In this document: positions 35,601-44,301 of the stretch, piece after piece | How positions within the stretch are numbered: position 1 is the stretch's first letter | Layout of the letters: every line of letters begins with the position of its first letter | Notes under the pieces: generated by a model | What the model saw: the letters and a program-made list of their open reading frames with translations, nothing else | The model's database searches: none | What the model was told of the DNA's origin: nothing | Position numbers and translations under genes: made by a program | Assembly (NCBI RefSeq): GCF_900105135.1 | Contig: NZ_LT629741.1 | Coordinates: 992,001-1,056,000, forward strand | Length of the DNA stretch: 64,000 nucleotides | Reading direction: 5' to 3' | Origin: Gramella sp. MAR_2010_147 | Lineage (GTDB): Bacteria; Bacteroidota; Bacteroidia; Flavobacteriales; Flavobacteriaceae

Positions 35601-35955
35601 CCGCAGACTTAGAAATATCTTCAAATTTGAAGTTTCCTTTATTCAGGTATAATTTGTTAGGTTTCATGTTCGCGGTCAAATAAATATCTGGCAAGCCATC
35701 ATTATTAATATCGCCAATGGCAACCCCTCCACCATTATAAAAGTTTCGATATTTAAAAATATTGAAGTCGGGACTATTCTTTACTTCGTTTATAAAACTG
35801 ATTCCTGTTTCTTTAGATTCGAGTAAAGAATACAGCGTGTTCTTATCAATTTCTTGCTGATTTTCCTCTTTATCCTTATCATCAGATTTACAGGAGCACA
35901 GCATTAAAAATAGAAGTACACTGAAAATTTTAAAATATGATCTGGCATTAATCAT
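32587..35955 (-). CDS. VCBS-repeat / ASPIC-UnbV lipoprotein (second copy)
   Basis: A 1,122-aa lipoprotein with lipobox LCSC (Cys22) and the same layout as its neighbours: VCBS repeats (DINNDGLPDIYLT, DINNDGLLDIYVS, DYDKDGDLDAYIL), an ASPIC/UnbV domain near residues 525-620 (SFGIGSKIKLYYGES), and a second VCBS block (DVNGDGNEDVFIGGA, DADGDGDQDLMVGSG, DFDSDGDMDVFIGSR). It starts 4 bases after the first copy's stop and overlaps the third copy by 41 bases. Its divergence from the other two is clear by eye, so the duplication is old. The three copies may recognise different parts or forms of one substrate (inference). Confidence 0.9.
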   Translation of the reverse strand: MINARSYFKIFSVLLFLMLCSCKSDDKDKEENQQEIDKNTLYSLLESKETGISFINEVKNSPDFNIFKYRNFYNGGGVAIGDINNDGLPDIYLTANMKPNKLYLNKGNFKFEDISKSAGIEGNKPWSTGVNMVDINNDGLLDIYVSNAGNMEGNNHDNDLYINNGDLTFTEKAAEYNLAETGFSTHASFFDYDKDGDLDAYILNNSNIPVSSLGYAEQREVRAQDWEGVPKIFRGVGDMLLRNDNGKFVDVSEEANIYGSLIGFGLGVMVSDFNDDLYPDIYVSNDFYERDYLYINNQDGTFTEEIEKWTSHLCLSAMGIDMADINNDGHADIFVTDMLPDSEERTKSVMEFEGYNVFKLKQSKDFFQQYIHNTLQLNNGNNSFSEIAHFSGVESTDWSWAGLIFDMDNDGNRDIYVTNGINHDLTDLDFVDFFANEIIQNMALTGKKEAIDSIIDKMPITKLANYAFRNTGNLKFKNAAREWGLGTPSLSNGCAYGDLDNDGDLDLVVNNVNMESFIYRNNSDKLDNRNYLRVQLKGNKENSFGIGSKIKLYYGESIVMQEQNPSRGFQSSMDYTMNIGLGEVTTIDSLRIIWPNNKTEILSDIKVNQTLVLSQENAAETFNPKKPIQQKELLVEVPNTKLETHQENNYTDFDYEGMIYKKLSQEGPALAVADVNGDGNEDVFIGGAKDQSGLIYLNKGNGNLSITNQPALKNDLVFEDTSAAFFDADGDGDQDLMVGSGGNEIGEDENHKPRLYLNDGKGQFTPSSKTVPSINQNIAVIAPNDFDSDGDMDVFIGSRSVAVNYGLDPQHLFLENKGNGEFVNSTERIAYDVKYAGMITDAIWQDIDGDDIMDLITVSDWGAPKIFKNTGRRLSNFKTNLNEYTGWWNTLESADLDNDGDQDLILGNKGSNIPYKTSFENPMKMWVNDFDNNGTIEQVVTQQKDGKDYPIHMKKEMISQLVSLKKENLKASEYAKKAITELLSKEKLDNALVKQVVISETIIAVNEGNGKFTIKELPGRVQFSCVCGISCMDVNNDGNLDLVMGGNNFEFKPQFSRLDASFGNVLLGDGKLNFEWQDYDVSGFNIRNEVKFLKRFKDKNGKTYIIAAVNDEKPRIFEVSNQ

Positions 35956-35959
35956 GCAG

Positions 35960-38900
35960 CTAATTCTTTTTTAATATCAATGGATTACCATTGTTAGTAG
36001 TTATTATAAAATATGTGGTGTTATCAATACATAAAGATTCTATATCCCTTGCAGCCCCTGAAATATTTGGTGATTCATTAGAAACTTCAAAACCACCGGT
36101 GCCATTGTTTATTAATATACTCCCATGAGATGCATCTAATCTACCTAATTGTGTACTTATTTCATAGTTATTTCCACCTAAAAGAAGATCATCAAAACCA
36201 TCATTATCAAAGTCGAATTTTTCGATAGCAAAAATAGGTGAAACCTGAGTTTTGAGAGGTAACCTATGTTTCCTGAACTTACCATTTCCTCTATTTTCAA
36301 AATAACAGCTGGCAAGTTCAGTAAGTTTTTTATTTATAGATCCATTTAGTTTTTCTTTGGAGAATATCTCCTCAAACGTTGCATTGGCAAAATCGCTATA
36401 GGTGCGAAATTTCTTTTTTAAGAATGGCATTTGTTGATCCAGTTCATCTTTTGAAGATAATACTGTTTCCTCGTCTTCGTAGAAAAAGGTAATTATCGGC
36501 TCAGGGGTACCATTATCATCAAAATCATTAATATACAGGTTTATAGGGCGCTCCTGTGAGGCAGTTAATCTGCTGTTCAAACCCCAATTACCAGCAATAA
36601 TATCCAGGTCTCCGTCATTGTCAAAATCAGCGATTTCTAAACTATTCCACCAGCCTGAAAAATCATCAATATTAGATACCTGTTTTTTAAAACCTTTTCC
36701 TTGTTGATTTAAAAAGATTGTTGGTGCGATCCAATGTCCCACAATGATAAGATCTTCATAGCCATCTCTATTCATATCCATCCACTTCACATCCTGGATC
36801 ATCCCCATATTCTCCGGTAATATTTGCGTTGAAACCTTGCGAAAGTTTCCGTTACCATCATTCTCAAGAAGATAATGATCTGGATCCTCCCCTAGCTTTC
36901 CGGGAACAATATTAGCTGAAATAAAAATGTCTTCAAATCCATCGTTATTATAGTCTACTTTAGTAATGCTGGAAGCGTTGAGACTAATATCCTTAAATTT
37001 TGAATTATCTATTTTATATCCTTCCTCTGTATTAAAATACAGCTTTGGCTGAAGAGCTTTGCCAGCCTCAAATTCATTCCCACCACTAACCACGATAATA
37101 TCCAGATCTCCATCATTTTCTATATCAATAAGCAATTGAGCAGTATTCTCTGAAATGGCATCAGCTTCAAAAACCTTTTCATTCACTTGTTCAAATGAAT
37201 TTTCTAAATTTTGAATCCATATTTGAAGAGGCTGCCCCTTACCGCCTCCAATTACAACATCTTCTAAATTATCATCATTGAGATCTCCCACCGAAATCTT
37301 CGGACTTAGATTAGAATAAGCGAACGGTGATAGAATCTGCTTATTAAAATCTAAAGTATTTTGTTCTTTATGTTTTTCAAATCCAAATTGTAAGGATGCA
37401 TCCTGTAGATAAGGATCAGTTATTTTAGCAGTATTATCTACATTATTAGAGTTAGAATACTCAAATTTTATAGTTGAATTCGCGTTTAAGTTTCGTTTGA
37501 TGTTCACAGTACCATCATACCATTCTACCTGAGCAGAGTCTATTACTATATTTTTTCCTAATCCAAATTGCAAACCCTCCGCGAGCGAGGATAAATACCC
37601 CCGAGATAAATAATGCTCCTGAACCTGTGTAATAGTTCCAGTATATACCGTCACTTTTGCTCCAATGCCAAAATAATTTGATTCCGGACCTCTTAACTTG
37701 ACTTTCAAATAGTTACCAGGATTTTTTAGATTCTCTGATAGGTTTTCTAAAATATAGACTTTCTCATCTGTATTATTTACTACTAGATCTAGATCGCCAT
37801 CGTTATCAAGATCTGCATATACACTTCCGTGGCTAAAACTTTTATTGTTGGGTATCCACTTTGAAGACATATCTTCAAAAGTTAGATCTCCATTATTTTT
37901 AAAAATAAAATTTTTGATTTTCTTCTCGGGAAGCTCCCTGGTAAGAATTTCAAGATCCACATCTTTTCCCTGACTCAACTGTCTTTGGATCTTATCGTTA
38001 CTAATATATTTAATATAATCCATATCATTTGTCACTCCCTTAATACCATTAGTGACAAAAAGATCTTTCTGGCTATCATTATCAAAATCGGCAAACAAAG
38101 CACTCCAGGACCACTCTGTTGCAGCGATGCCACTAAGAAATGCCATTTCAGAAAAATTAAGTCCTCCCAGATTTAAATGAAAAGTGTTCTGCATATACTG
38201 TGGTGAAAAACCATTTCTTAAATAATTGGAATACGTCTGGAAGGGATACTCTAGACCTGAAGTCTTGTAGGTTTTGAGATCTCGAGGCAACATATCCAGA
38301 GAAACAATATCCAAGAACCCATCGTTATTAACATCAGCAATATCATTCCCCATAGAATAATGTGAAGTATGACCTAAACCGTTGGTTTCTGTAGAAATAA
38401 TATCCTTAAAACTTCCGTCTTTTTGATTGATATATAAATAATCATTCTCAAAAAAATCATTTCCTACATATATATCGGGATAGCCATCGCTATTCAGGTC
38501 TCCTACGCCTACACCAAGTCCGTAACCGGTAACGCCCTGAAAAATTCCAACTTTTTCTGAAATGTCTTTAAATTTTCCATTTATATTTTCATAAAATCTA
38601 TCGCCTGCCCTGGTATCAAAGCCTTCACGTTTATTTCCCTGACCGTAATTTTTATTTGGATGAGTTGAGTGATTTAACAAATACATATCCAAATCACCAT
38701 CCAGATCATAATCTAAAAAAACTGATTGGGTTGAAAATCCGCTAAAATCCAGGCCATAATCTTTAGCTTTTTCAGAAAAAACGGGAACACCATTTTTGTC
38801 ATTGCCCTGGTTTACAAACAATAAATTATGTCCTTCAAAATTTAATAGACCAGAAACTTTACAAACATAGAGGTCCATTAAACCATCATTATTGATGTCT

Positions 38901-39256
38901 ACATTACTTACTCCTGTAGTCCAGCCCGAAGAGTTTTCTATATGTGCCAGGCTGCTCACTTCCTCAAATTTAAAATCCCCCCTATTTAAATACAACTCAT
39001 CTTTAGCTTCATTTGAAGTGAAATATAAATCTACATATCCGTCCTGATTGTAATCTTCTGCTGAAACTCCGGCCCCGTTATAATAATACAGGTAATTTAA
39101 AATATTAACATTAGAATTTTCATTTAAGACATTGCTAAAGTGAATGCCTGAATGTTCCGCCGGGATGAATTGAAAAAGTTTTTTTTCTTTTTCACATGAT
39201 GAAGAAAAGAAAAGCATACATAAAATAAGGTAAATAGTAAGATTATTTCGCAACAT
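35960..39256 (-). CDS. VCBS-repeat / ASPIC-UnbV lipoprotein (first copy)
   Basis: A 1,098-aa lipoprotein with a lipobox ending SSSC (Cys21). VCBS repeats begin at about residue 60 (EDYNQDGYVDLYFT, DINNDGLMDLYVC, DYDLDGDLDMYLL), the ASPIC/UnbV domain lies near 515-600 (YFGIGAKVTVYTG), and a second repeat block follows (DLNDDNLEDVVIGGG, DFDNDGDLDIIAGNW). It is the first gene after the susD terminator, so its expression depends on read-through or on a promoter in the ~100-base gap. Family members are found in Bacteroidota SusCD loci and in animal CRTAC1; the molecular function is not established. Confidence 0.9.
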   Translation of the reverse strand: MLRNNLTIYLILCMLFFSSSCEKEKKLFQFIPAEHSGIHFSNVLNENSNVNILNYLYYYNGAGVSAEDYNQDGYVDLYFTSNEAKDELYLNRGDFKFEEVSSLAHIENSSGWTTGVSNVDINNDGLMDLYVCKVSGLLNFEGHNLLFVNQGNDKNGVPVFSEKAKDYGLDFSGFSTQSVFLDYDLDGDLDMYLLNHSTHPNKNYGQGNKREGFDTRAGDRFYENINGKFKDISEKVGIFQGVTGYGLGVGVGDLNSDGYPDIYVGNDFFENDYLYINQKDGSFKDIISTETNGLGHTSHYSMGNDIADVNNDGFLDIVSLDMLPRDLKTYKTSGLEYPFQTYSNYLRNGFSPQYMQNTFHLNLGGLNFSEMAFLSGIAATEWSWSALFADFDNDSQKDLFVTNGIKGVTNDMDYIKYISNDKIQRQLSQGKDVDLEILTRELPEKKIKNFIFKNNGDLTFEDMSSKWIPNNKSFSHGSVYADLDNDGDLDLVVNNTDEKVYILENLSENLKNPGNYLKVKLRGPESNYFGIGAKVTVYTGTITQVQEHYLSRGYLSSLAEGLQFGLGKNIVIDSAQVEWYDGTVNIKRNLNANSTIKFEYSNSNNVDNTAKITDPYLQDASLQFGFEKHKEQNTLDFNKQILSPFAYSNLSPKISVGDLNDDNLEDVVIGGGKGQPLQIWIQNLENSFEQVNEKVFEADAISENTAQLLIDIENDGDLDIIVVSGGNEFEAGKALQPKLYFNTEEGYKIDNSKFKDISLNASSITKVDYNNDGFEDIFISANIVPGKLGEDPDHYLLENDGNGNFRKVSTQILPENMGMIQDVKWMDMNRDGYEDLIIVGHWIAPTIFLNQQGKGFKKQVSNIDDFSGWWNSLEIADFDNDGDLDIIAGNWGLNSRLTASQERPINLYINDFDDNGTPEPIITFFYEDEETVLSSKDELDQQMPFLKKKFRTYSDFANATFEEIFSKEKLNGSINKKLTELASCYFENRGNGKFRKHRLPLKTQVSPIFAIEKFDFDNDGFDDLLLGGNNYEISTQLGRLDASHGSILINNGTGGFEVSNESPNISGAARDIESLCIDNTTYFIITTNNGNPLILKKN

Positions 39257-39306
39257 ATTGCTTAAAAGATGACATCTTCAATTGTCCTAATGTAATGTTA
39301 AAAATA

Positions 39307-39337
39307 AAAAAAGAGGGCTAAAACAGCCCTCTTTTTT
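39307..39337 (-). terminator. Terminator/attenuator between susD and the VCBS genes
   Basis: 13-bp stem (core AGAGGGCT / AGCCCTCT), loop of 5, with T-runs in either direction. On the minus strand it follows the SusD stop by about 16 bases and precedes the first VCBS gene. It probably lowers expression of the distal genes relative to susCD. Confidence 0.85.
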
Positions 39338-39353
39338 AGAAATATTCTTTCAA

Positions 39354-40889
39354 TTAATATCCCTCATTCTGAACAAGATTTGGATTTGAGATTAACGCTG
39401 ATTCTGGAATAGGATATACTATTCTGTAAGCATCAGTATTACTTTTAAACTCCCATGTATCTGAAAAAGCTCCAAAACGAACCAGGTCATTCCTTCTCCA
39501 GAATTCACCATATAATTCGCGTCCTCTTTCTGCTAACATTTCTGCATCAGAAACACTGGAAAGACTGGAAGCTTTACGCAAGTCTCTAAGTGTATTAACC
39601 ATTTCGGTCACATCTTCACCCATACGCATCATCGCTTCAGCCTTCATTAAATAAGCATCTGAAAAACGGAAAATAATTTCATGATTAGCAAATGAACCAT
39701 TTGATGGGTGATACTTAATAACACGTATACCGGTTCTTTCATTATTACCCACAAGACCAGGTAATTGTTTAGTAAAATCTAAGGGTGTACCTTGTCTGGT
39801 TTGAAGTGCAGTTCCATCAGCATCATATTGCTGACCAACTAAAAATCCATATCCAATACCAAAATTCTCCTCAGTGGCCGTGGAAGCATCGGGAACAAAT
39901 CCTCGACGTTCTTCCTGCCCATCTCCAACAAAATTCGTGTTAGCATCTCCTTCAAACAGATCGTAGAATTCTGCTAGCGTAGTGAACCCATTCCATCCTC
40001 CACCGGTATTATCTGGTGCATTTTGGTTATAATGTAAAGTGTTCCAAATTCTATTACCCACACTTGAAGTAGTAAAGAAGATAGTTTCATTATCTAACTC
40101 TGGAGCGAAAATATCGAAATATCCTTCTTCCAATGCAAATCCTTTAGCTTCAAGAGCATTTACATTATCTATTACACGCTGCATATCTGCAGCATCAACA
40201 GATTCAGATCCATAATAAATATTTTTATTCAGGTACAGTTTTGCTAATAGAAAATTAGCCGCAGCTTTAGAGGCAAAATTTAGATCAGAGTCCATTGAAG
40301 AAGGATCTGCAAGATCTGGTAAAGCCGTGGTTAGATCATTTACAATAAAATCGAATGCCTCCTGCCTACTTAGAACCTGAGGATCAATATCAATACCTTC
40401 ATCAATTTCCCTGAATGGAACCTGGCCATAAAGATCCATTACCCAAAACATACTAAATGCCCTAAGAAATCTCGCTTCAGCTTCCTGTGCTGGAGACGGA
40501 TTACTTCGGGAATCTATAATTTCTGAAGCGTTAAATACATTTTGATTTTGCTCGTTCCAGGTATCACGTACGAATGGATGGATAGCGGTCCAGGTATGCT
40601 CATGAACCAATCGCCATAATCCATTATCACCCCAGTCTGTACCGCGGGTAGGCACTAATAATTCATCTGTACTAACTTCTTGAAGGGCGTATAAGTTACC
40701 CTGGTTCTCAATTTGGCCCCGAATGCTGTTATATACACCATCCAAAGCACCTTGCACATCACCAACTCCGGTAAACTCTCCGGTTTGGTTAGCAATAATT
40801 GAATCTGTTTCTTCTATTTCCAGATCTGTACAAGCAGACAGGCCAAGAAAGCTGCAAAAAATCAATAATTTGATACTCTTATTTTTCAT
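39354..40889 (-). CDS. SusD/RagB family outer-membrane lipoprotein
   Basis: A 511-aa surface lipoprotein with lipobox LSAC (Cys20). It has the SusD/RagB layout: an N-terminal SusD-like region (GDVQGALDGVYNSIRGQIEN), helical TPR-like segments (AEARFLRAFSMFWVMDLYGQ, then VPFREIDEG), and the C-terminal region with SDAYLMKAEAMMRMG and YGEFWRRNDLVRFG near the end. It forms the lid over the SusC transporter and binds the substrate. It is encoded 11 bases downstream of the susC-like gene, as usual. No recognisable starch-specific residues; the ligand is unknown. Confidence 0.94.
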   Translation of the reverse strand: MKNKSIKLLIFCSFLGLSACTDLEIEETDSIIANQTGEFTGVGDVQGALDGVYNSIRGQIENQGNLYALQEVSTDELLVPTRGTDWGDNGLWRLVHEHTWTAIHPFVRDTWNEQNQNVFNASEIIDSRSNPSPAQEAEARFLRAFSMFWVMDLYGQVPFREIDEGIDIDPQVLSRQEAFDFIVNDLTTALPDLADPSSMDSDLNFASKAAANFLLAKLYLNKNIYYGSESVDAADMQRVIDNVNALEAKGFALEEGYFDIFAPELDNETIFFTTSSVGNRIWNTLHYNQNAPDNTGGGWNGFTTLAEFYDLFEGDANTNFVGDGQEERRGFVPDASTATEENFGIGYGFLVGQQYDADGTALQTRQGTPLDFTKQLPGLVGNNERTGIRVIKYHPSNGSFANHEIIFRFSDAYLMKAEAMMRMGEDVTEMVNTLRDLRKASSLSSVSDAEMLAERGRELYGEFWRRNDLVRFGAFSDTWEFKSNTDAYRIVYPIPESALISNPNLVQNEGY

Positions 40890-40900
40890 TGCTGTTTTTT

Positions 40901-43900
40901 TTAAAATTTTGCGTTTACTCCGAAGGTAAATGTTCTGGCTCTAGGATATGATGTATTATCTATCCCTGCAGTTGGAAGTCCATTTAGTGGTGTTTGAGTA
41001 CTAACCTCTGGATCTAAACCACTGTAATCTGTGATTAGGAAAAGGTTCTGACCATTTACATACAAACGAAGATCGTCTAACAATGCATCATCTCCCAGTT
41101 CAAAAGTATAACCCAGGCTGGCATTTTGCAATCTTACAAAATCTCCCTTTTCAAGAAATCTTGTAGATACATCTGGCGCATTCAAACGAGATTCCCCGTT
41201 CGTTAAAACATCCTGTGTTACGTTTCTACCTGTATTAAGGTTACCTGCAGTAAATAATGCATTGGCAGTGTTGTTATACACATAGAAACCAAATTGTCCT
41301 GCAAAGAATAACGACGCATCCCAGTTCTTATAAGTAGCACGTGTGTTTATTCCTAAATTTGTTGTGGGCAAAGCACTTTTATCTACAAACTCCTGCTGAT
41401 CTCCATTTGGATAAATAGAAATACCGTTTTCATCAAATCCACCAAACTCTCTCAAATAATAAGAAAATAATGGGCGATTCTCTACAAGTAATTGAGAAAA
41501 AGCACCTGTTAAACCCTGTCCAGATATTTGAGCACTTTGAATTTGTCCATCAAAATTTTGAAGTTCATTTTCATTATAAGAAATATTGAAGCCAAAATTC
41601 CAGAAAAAATCATCAGTATCAAAAACATCATAATCTAAAGCAAATTCAATTCCTTTATTTATAAGGTTTCCGTCAATATTTTGAAAACTAAATGGCGCTG
41701 GGCTAGGTTGTGCATTTTGCACCAACAGCAATAGATCTTTGGTATCTTTATAATAAAGGTCTAAACTACCTGATAATCTATCCTGGGCAAAACCAAAATC
41801 AACACCTAAGTTTGTCTGGGTTGTTGATTCCCATTTTAGATCTGGATTACTAAACCCGGCATTGCTGAATCCACCTCCATTAACATTGCCTCCGTTATCT
41901 ATACCATAACCATTGGCATTTCTTCTAATGGTAAAGTTACCATATCCAAGACCATCCTGGTTACCTGTCACACCATAACCTAATCTTAGCTTAAGAGTTG
42001 ATATTGGATCAGAAATAAAATCTTCCTGATCTATTTTCCATGCAAAAGCACCGGAAGGGAAATACCCATATTTTTCTGAAGGACCAAATTTTGATGAACC
42101 GTCAGCCCTCATCGTTACAGTAAAAAGATATTTATCTGCTATGGTATAATTAATTCTTGTAAAAAAGGATTGTAATTCATCATAGTTTTCAAAAATACCT
42201 CCTGTAACTGAATTTAAATTTAAACTAGGCGCATTAAATGCAACATTACTTTGCTCTTCTGGAAATAATCTGGTTAACTGACCTCCGTTAGGACCCACTC
42301 CAAATGTTTGATAAGTCCCATCGATACTATTTCGGATGTTATTAAAATCACCTCTAAACAGGCCTATCATTTCCTGAGTATTGGATGTTTGAAATCCAAA
42401 ACCAGAACCGTAAACCCCTTCTCGATCGAATTTTTGATAAGAATATCCTGCAAGTGCAGAAAGATTTGAATCACCAAATTCTTTATCATAATTAACCACA
42501 AATTCCAAAAGTGTATTGGTAAGTGTTCTATCATCTAACAGCGAACGACCATTGCCCGGAACACCGTTGGTTAACCCCAAAATATCTGAAGAATAAGCTA
42601 CAGTTTTTTCAGAGTCTGATCTATCATATCCTAAAGTTACTTTGGCGTTTAAATTTTGTAGGATATCATAATCTGCAGAGAAATTCAATAGAACTCTATC
42701 TGTTTCAGTAATATCATCAGTGTATTGTAATAATTGGAGAGGATTCAAATTTCCTCCTCCCGGATCAAAAGTAACATCTGCCGGGAATGTAGGATTCGTA
42801 TAATAAGTGGCTGCTAATAGATCTCCCGCGGCACCTGGAGCATTTGCAATTGGCACAGCCTTATCATCAACCTTTGAATAGGTAGCCTGTAAAGCCAGAT
42901 TTAATCTATCATCCAGGAATCTTTGATTTATGTTAAGTCTTCCTGTGAGTCTTTCAAGCTCAGATCTTTCAACAATACCATTAATATCATTATATCCCAG
43001 TGATACTCTAACATTACCACTTTGATAACTATTCATATAAGAAAGGGTATGATTTTGAGAGAAAGCTGTTCTAAAAACTTCATCCTGAAAATCTGTATCG
43101 GCTCCAAAATCTACATCATCAGGATTACCTCCTAAATCTGCAATTCCCTGTAAAAATTGATCTCTATTCAAAAGATCATAAGTATTTGCAGGACTGGCAA
43201 CACTTAAAGAACCATCATATGTGAATGCGCCTCCCTGAGCTCCCCTACCAGATTTCGTTTGAATAATTACAACTCCATTGGCTCCACGTGAACCATAAAT
43301 AGCAGTTGCTGAAGCATCTTTTAAGACACTTATACTTTCAATATCGCTTGGATTTAAAAAATTTAAGGGATTTCTTGCTGAACTCGAACCAACCCCAAGA
43401 TCTCCACTCCCTACTGAAGTATCATCCCCAGAAAGTGGAACACCATCTACCACAAATAGCGGATTGTTATTTGAACGAACTGAGGTTGTACCTCTAATTC
43501 TCAGGGCAACTCCTGCTCCAGGTTCACCACTGGCCTGAGTTATTTGCACACCTGCAGTTTTACCTTGTATTAATTCTTCTGGCGACGCAATGTTACCTTT
43601 GTTAAATTCTTCTGCAGTCACCGAGGATACAGCTCCGGTAGCATCCCGTATGGTAGTGGTACCGTAACCTATCAATACAACTTCGTCAAGTTCAGATGCA
43701 TCGGTTTCCAAATTAACATCAATTGTAGATCTACCACTAACTTTCATTTCCTGAGAAACATAGCCCACAAAACTAAAAACCAGTGTTGCATCTATTGGCA
43801 CGTCATTTAAGGTATAATTTCCATCAAAATCTGTGGTGGTTCCTGTACTGGTCCCTTTAATGGCTACTGTGGCGCCGGGTAACGGACCATCAGCATCCGT

Positions 43901-43993
43901 AACGGTCCCGGAGACTGTTTGCTGTGCATTAGTCATTCCGCAAAAAAGGAAAACTGCAACAAGCAAAAAGCCCCTGAAGATAATTTTTTTCAT
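40901..43993 (-). CDS. SusC/RagA family TonB-linked outer-membrane transporter
   Basis: A 1,030-aa TonB-dependent transporter. A signal peptide of about 23 residues (ending GMTNAQ) is followed by a carboxypeptidase-like regulatory beta-sandwich (VSGTVTDADGPLPGATVAIK). Then comes the plug with its characteristic start (DEVVLIGYGTTTIRDATGAV), LRIRGTTSVRSNNNPLFVVD and LKDASATAIYGSRGANGVV, and a 22-strand barrel ending in ARTFTFGVNAKF. It imports a nutrient with the SusD-like lipoprotein. A 28-bp palindrome lies about 95 bases upstream of the start codon. No glycoside hydrolase or lyase gene is nearby, so this is not a conventional polysaccharide locus. Confidence 0.95.
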   Translation of the reverse strand: MKKIIFRGFLLVAVFLFCGMTNAQQTVSGTVTDADGPLPGATVAIKGTSTGTTTDFDGNYTLNDVPIDATLVFSFVGYVSQEMKVSGRSTIDVNLETDASELDEVVLIGYGTTTIRDATGAVSSVTAEEFNKGNIASPEELIQGKTAGVQITQASGEPGAGVALRIRGTTSVRSNNNPLFVVDGVPLSGDDTSVGSGDLGVGSSSARNPLNFLNPSDIESISVLKDASATAIYGSRGANGVVIIQTKSGRGAQGGAFTYDGSLSVASPANTYDLLNRDQFLQGIADLGGNPDDVDFGADTDFQDEVFRTAFSQNHTLSYMNSYQSGNVRVSLGYNDINGIVERSELERLTGRLNINQRFLDDRLNLALQATYSKVDDKAVPIANAPGAAGDLLAATYYTNPTFPADVTFDPGGGNLNPLQLLQYTDDITETDRVLLNFSADYDILQNLNAKVTLGYDRSDSEKTVAYSSDILGLTNGVPGNGRSLLDDRTLTNTLLEFVVNYDKEFGDSNLSALAGYSYQKFDREGVYGSGFGFQTSNTQEMIGLFRGDFNNIRNSIDGTYQTFGVGPNGGQLTRLFPEEQSNVAFNAPSLNLNSVTGGIFENYDELQSFFTRINYTIADKYLFTVTMRADGSSKFGPSEKYGYFPSGAFAWKIDQEDFISDPISTLKLRLGYGVTGNQDGLGYGNFTIRRNANGYGIDNGGNVNGGGFSNAGFSNPDLKWESTTQTNLGVDFGFAQDRLSGSLDLYYKDTKDLLLLVQNAQPSPAPFSFQNIDGNLINKGIEFALDYDVFDTDDFFWNFGFNISYNENELQNFDGQIQSAQISGQGLTGAFSQLLVENRPLFSYYLREFGGFDENGISIYPNGDQQEFVDKSALPTTNLGINTRATYKNWDASLFFAGQFGFYVYNNTANALFTAGNLNTGRNVTQDVLTNGESRLNAPDVSTRFLEKGDFVRLQNASLGYTFELGDDALLDDLRLYVNGQNLFLITDYSGLDPEVSTQTPLNGLPTAGIDNTSYPRARTFTFGVNAKF

Positions 43994-44301
43994 AAAAAGA
44001 TAGTTTTAGTTGGAAATGTTTCTAAAAATCATATTGAAACCTGGTAAATTTATGTAAAAATATGTTAACAAAGCAATTAAACAGGTGCTTTTCCACGAAA
44101 ACGTTTTCGTGGAAAACAATTGAATATTCTGAATATCAGAGAAAAATTCTTATAATTTTTCATTTAAATAGTTCTACATCAATAATAAACTAAATTTATT
44201 TAATTGATTAATTGAATCATTGAATAACAGCAAATTGAACAGTCTTTTTGACGTTGTTAATAGCTTCAAAAATTTTATAAAAATTTTTAGATGTTAGAAT
44301 T
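43994..44301. other. 308-bp regulatory region upstream of the susC-like gene
   Basis: No ORF. On the minus strand it holds a candidate -7 element TAAATTTA (44045-44052, one mismatch to TAnnTTTG), a TTTG at 44069-44072 as possible -33 with a 16-base spacer, and, 16 bases further upstream, a 28-bp palindrome. The remaining ~180 bases up to the small-subunit gene are AT-rich with no clear terminator. Confidence 0.5.
44089..44116. promoter_or_regulatory. Perfect 28-bp palindrome, LacI-type operator candidate
   Basis: Half-site TTTTCCACGAAAAC with its exact inverted copy and a central CG at 44102-44103. The core ACGAAAACGTTTTCGT has the symmetric, CG-centred form typical of LacI/GalR-family operators, which are common for sugar loci. 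It lies upstream of the putative susC promoter. No T-run follows, so it is not a terminator. The palindrome is certain; the regulator, absent from this window, is inferred. Confidence 0.75.

Noticed and set aside
29325-39256. Recurring short DNA motifs (such as ATCATTATTAATATC) that look like a dispersed repeat or CRISPR-like array
   Set aside because: They fall at codon-phased positions encoding DxNNDG calcium loops of VCBS repeats; spacing is irregular and coding explains them.
40901-43993. Classification of the SusCD pair as a starch-utilisation (Sus) system
   Set aside because: No amylase, glucosidase or SusE/F homologue is nearby and no starch-specific feature is visible in SusD.
44089-44116. 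The 28-bp palindrome as a transcription terminator for the GMC operon
   Set aside because: It lies about 190 bases past the last stop of that operon and has no T-run on the relevant side.
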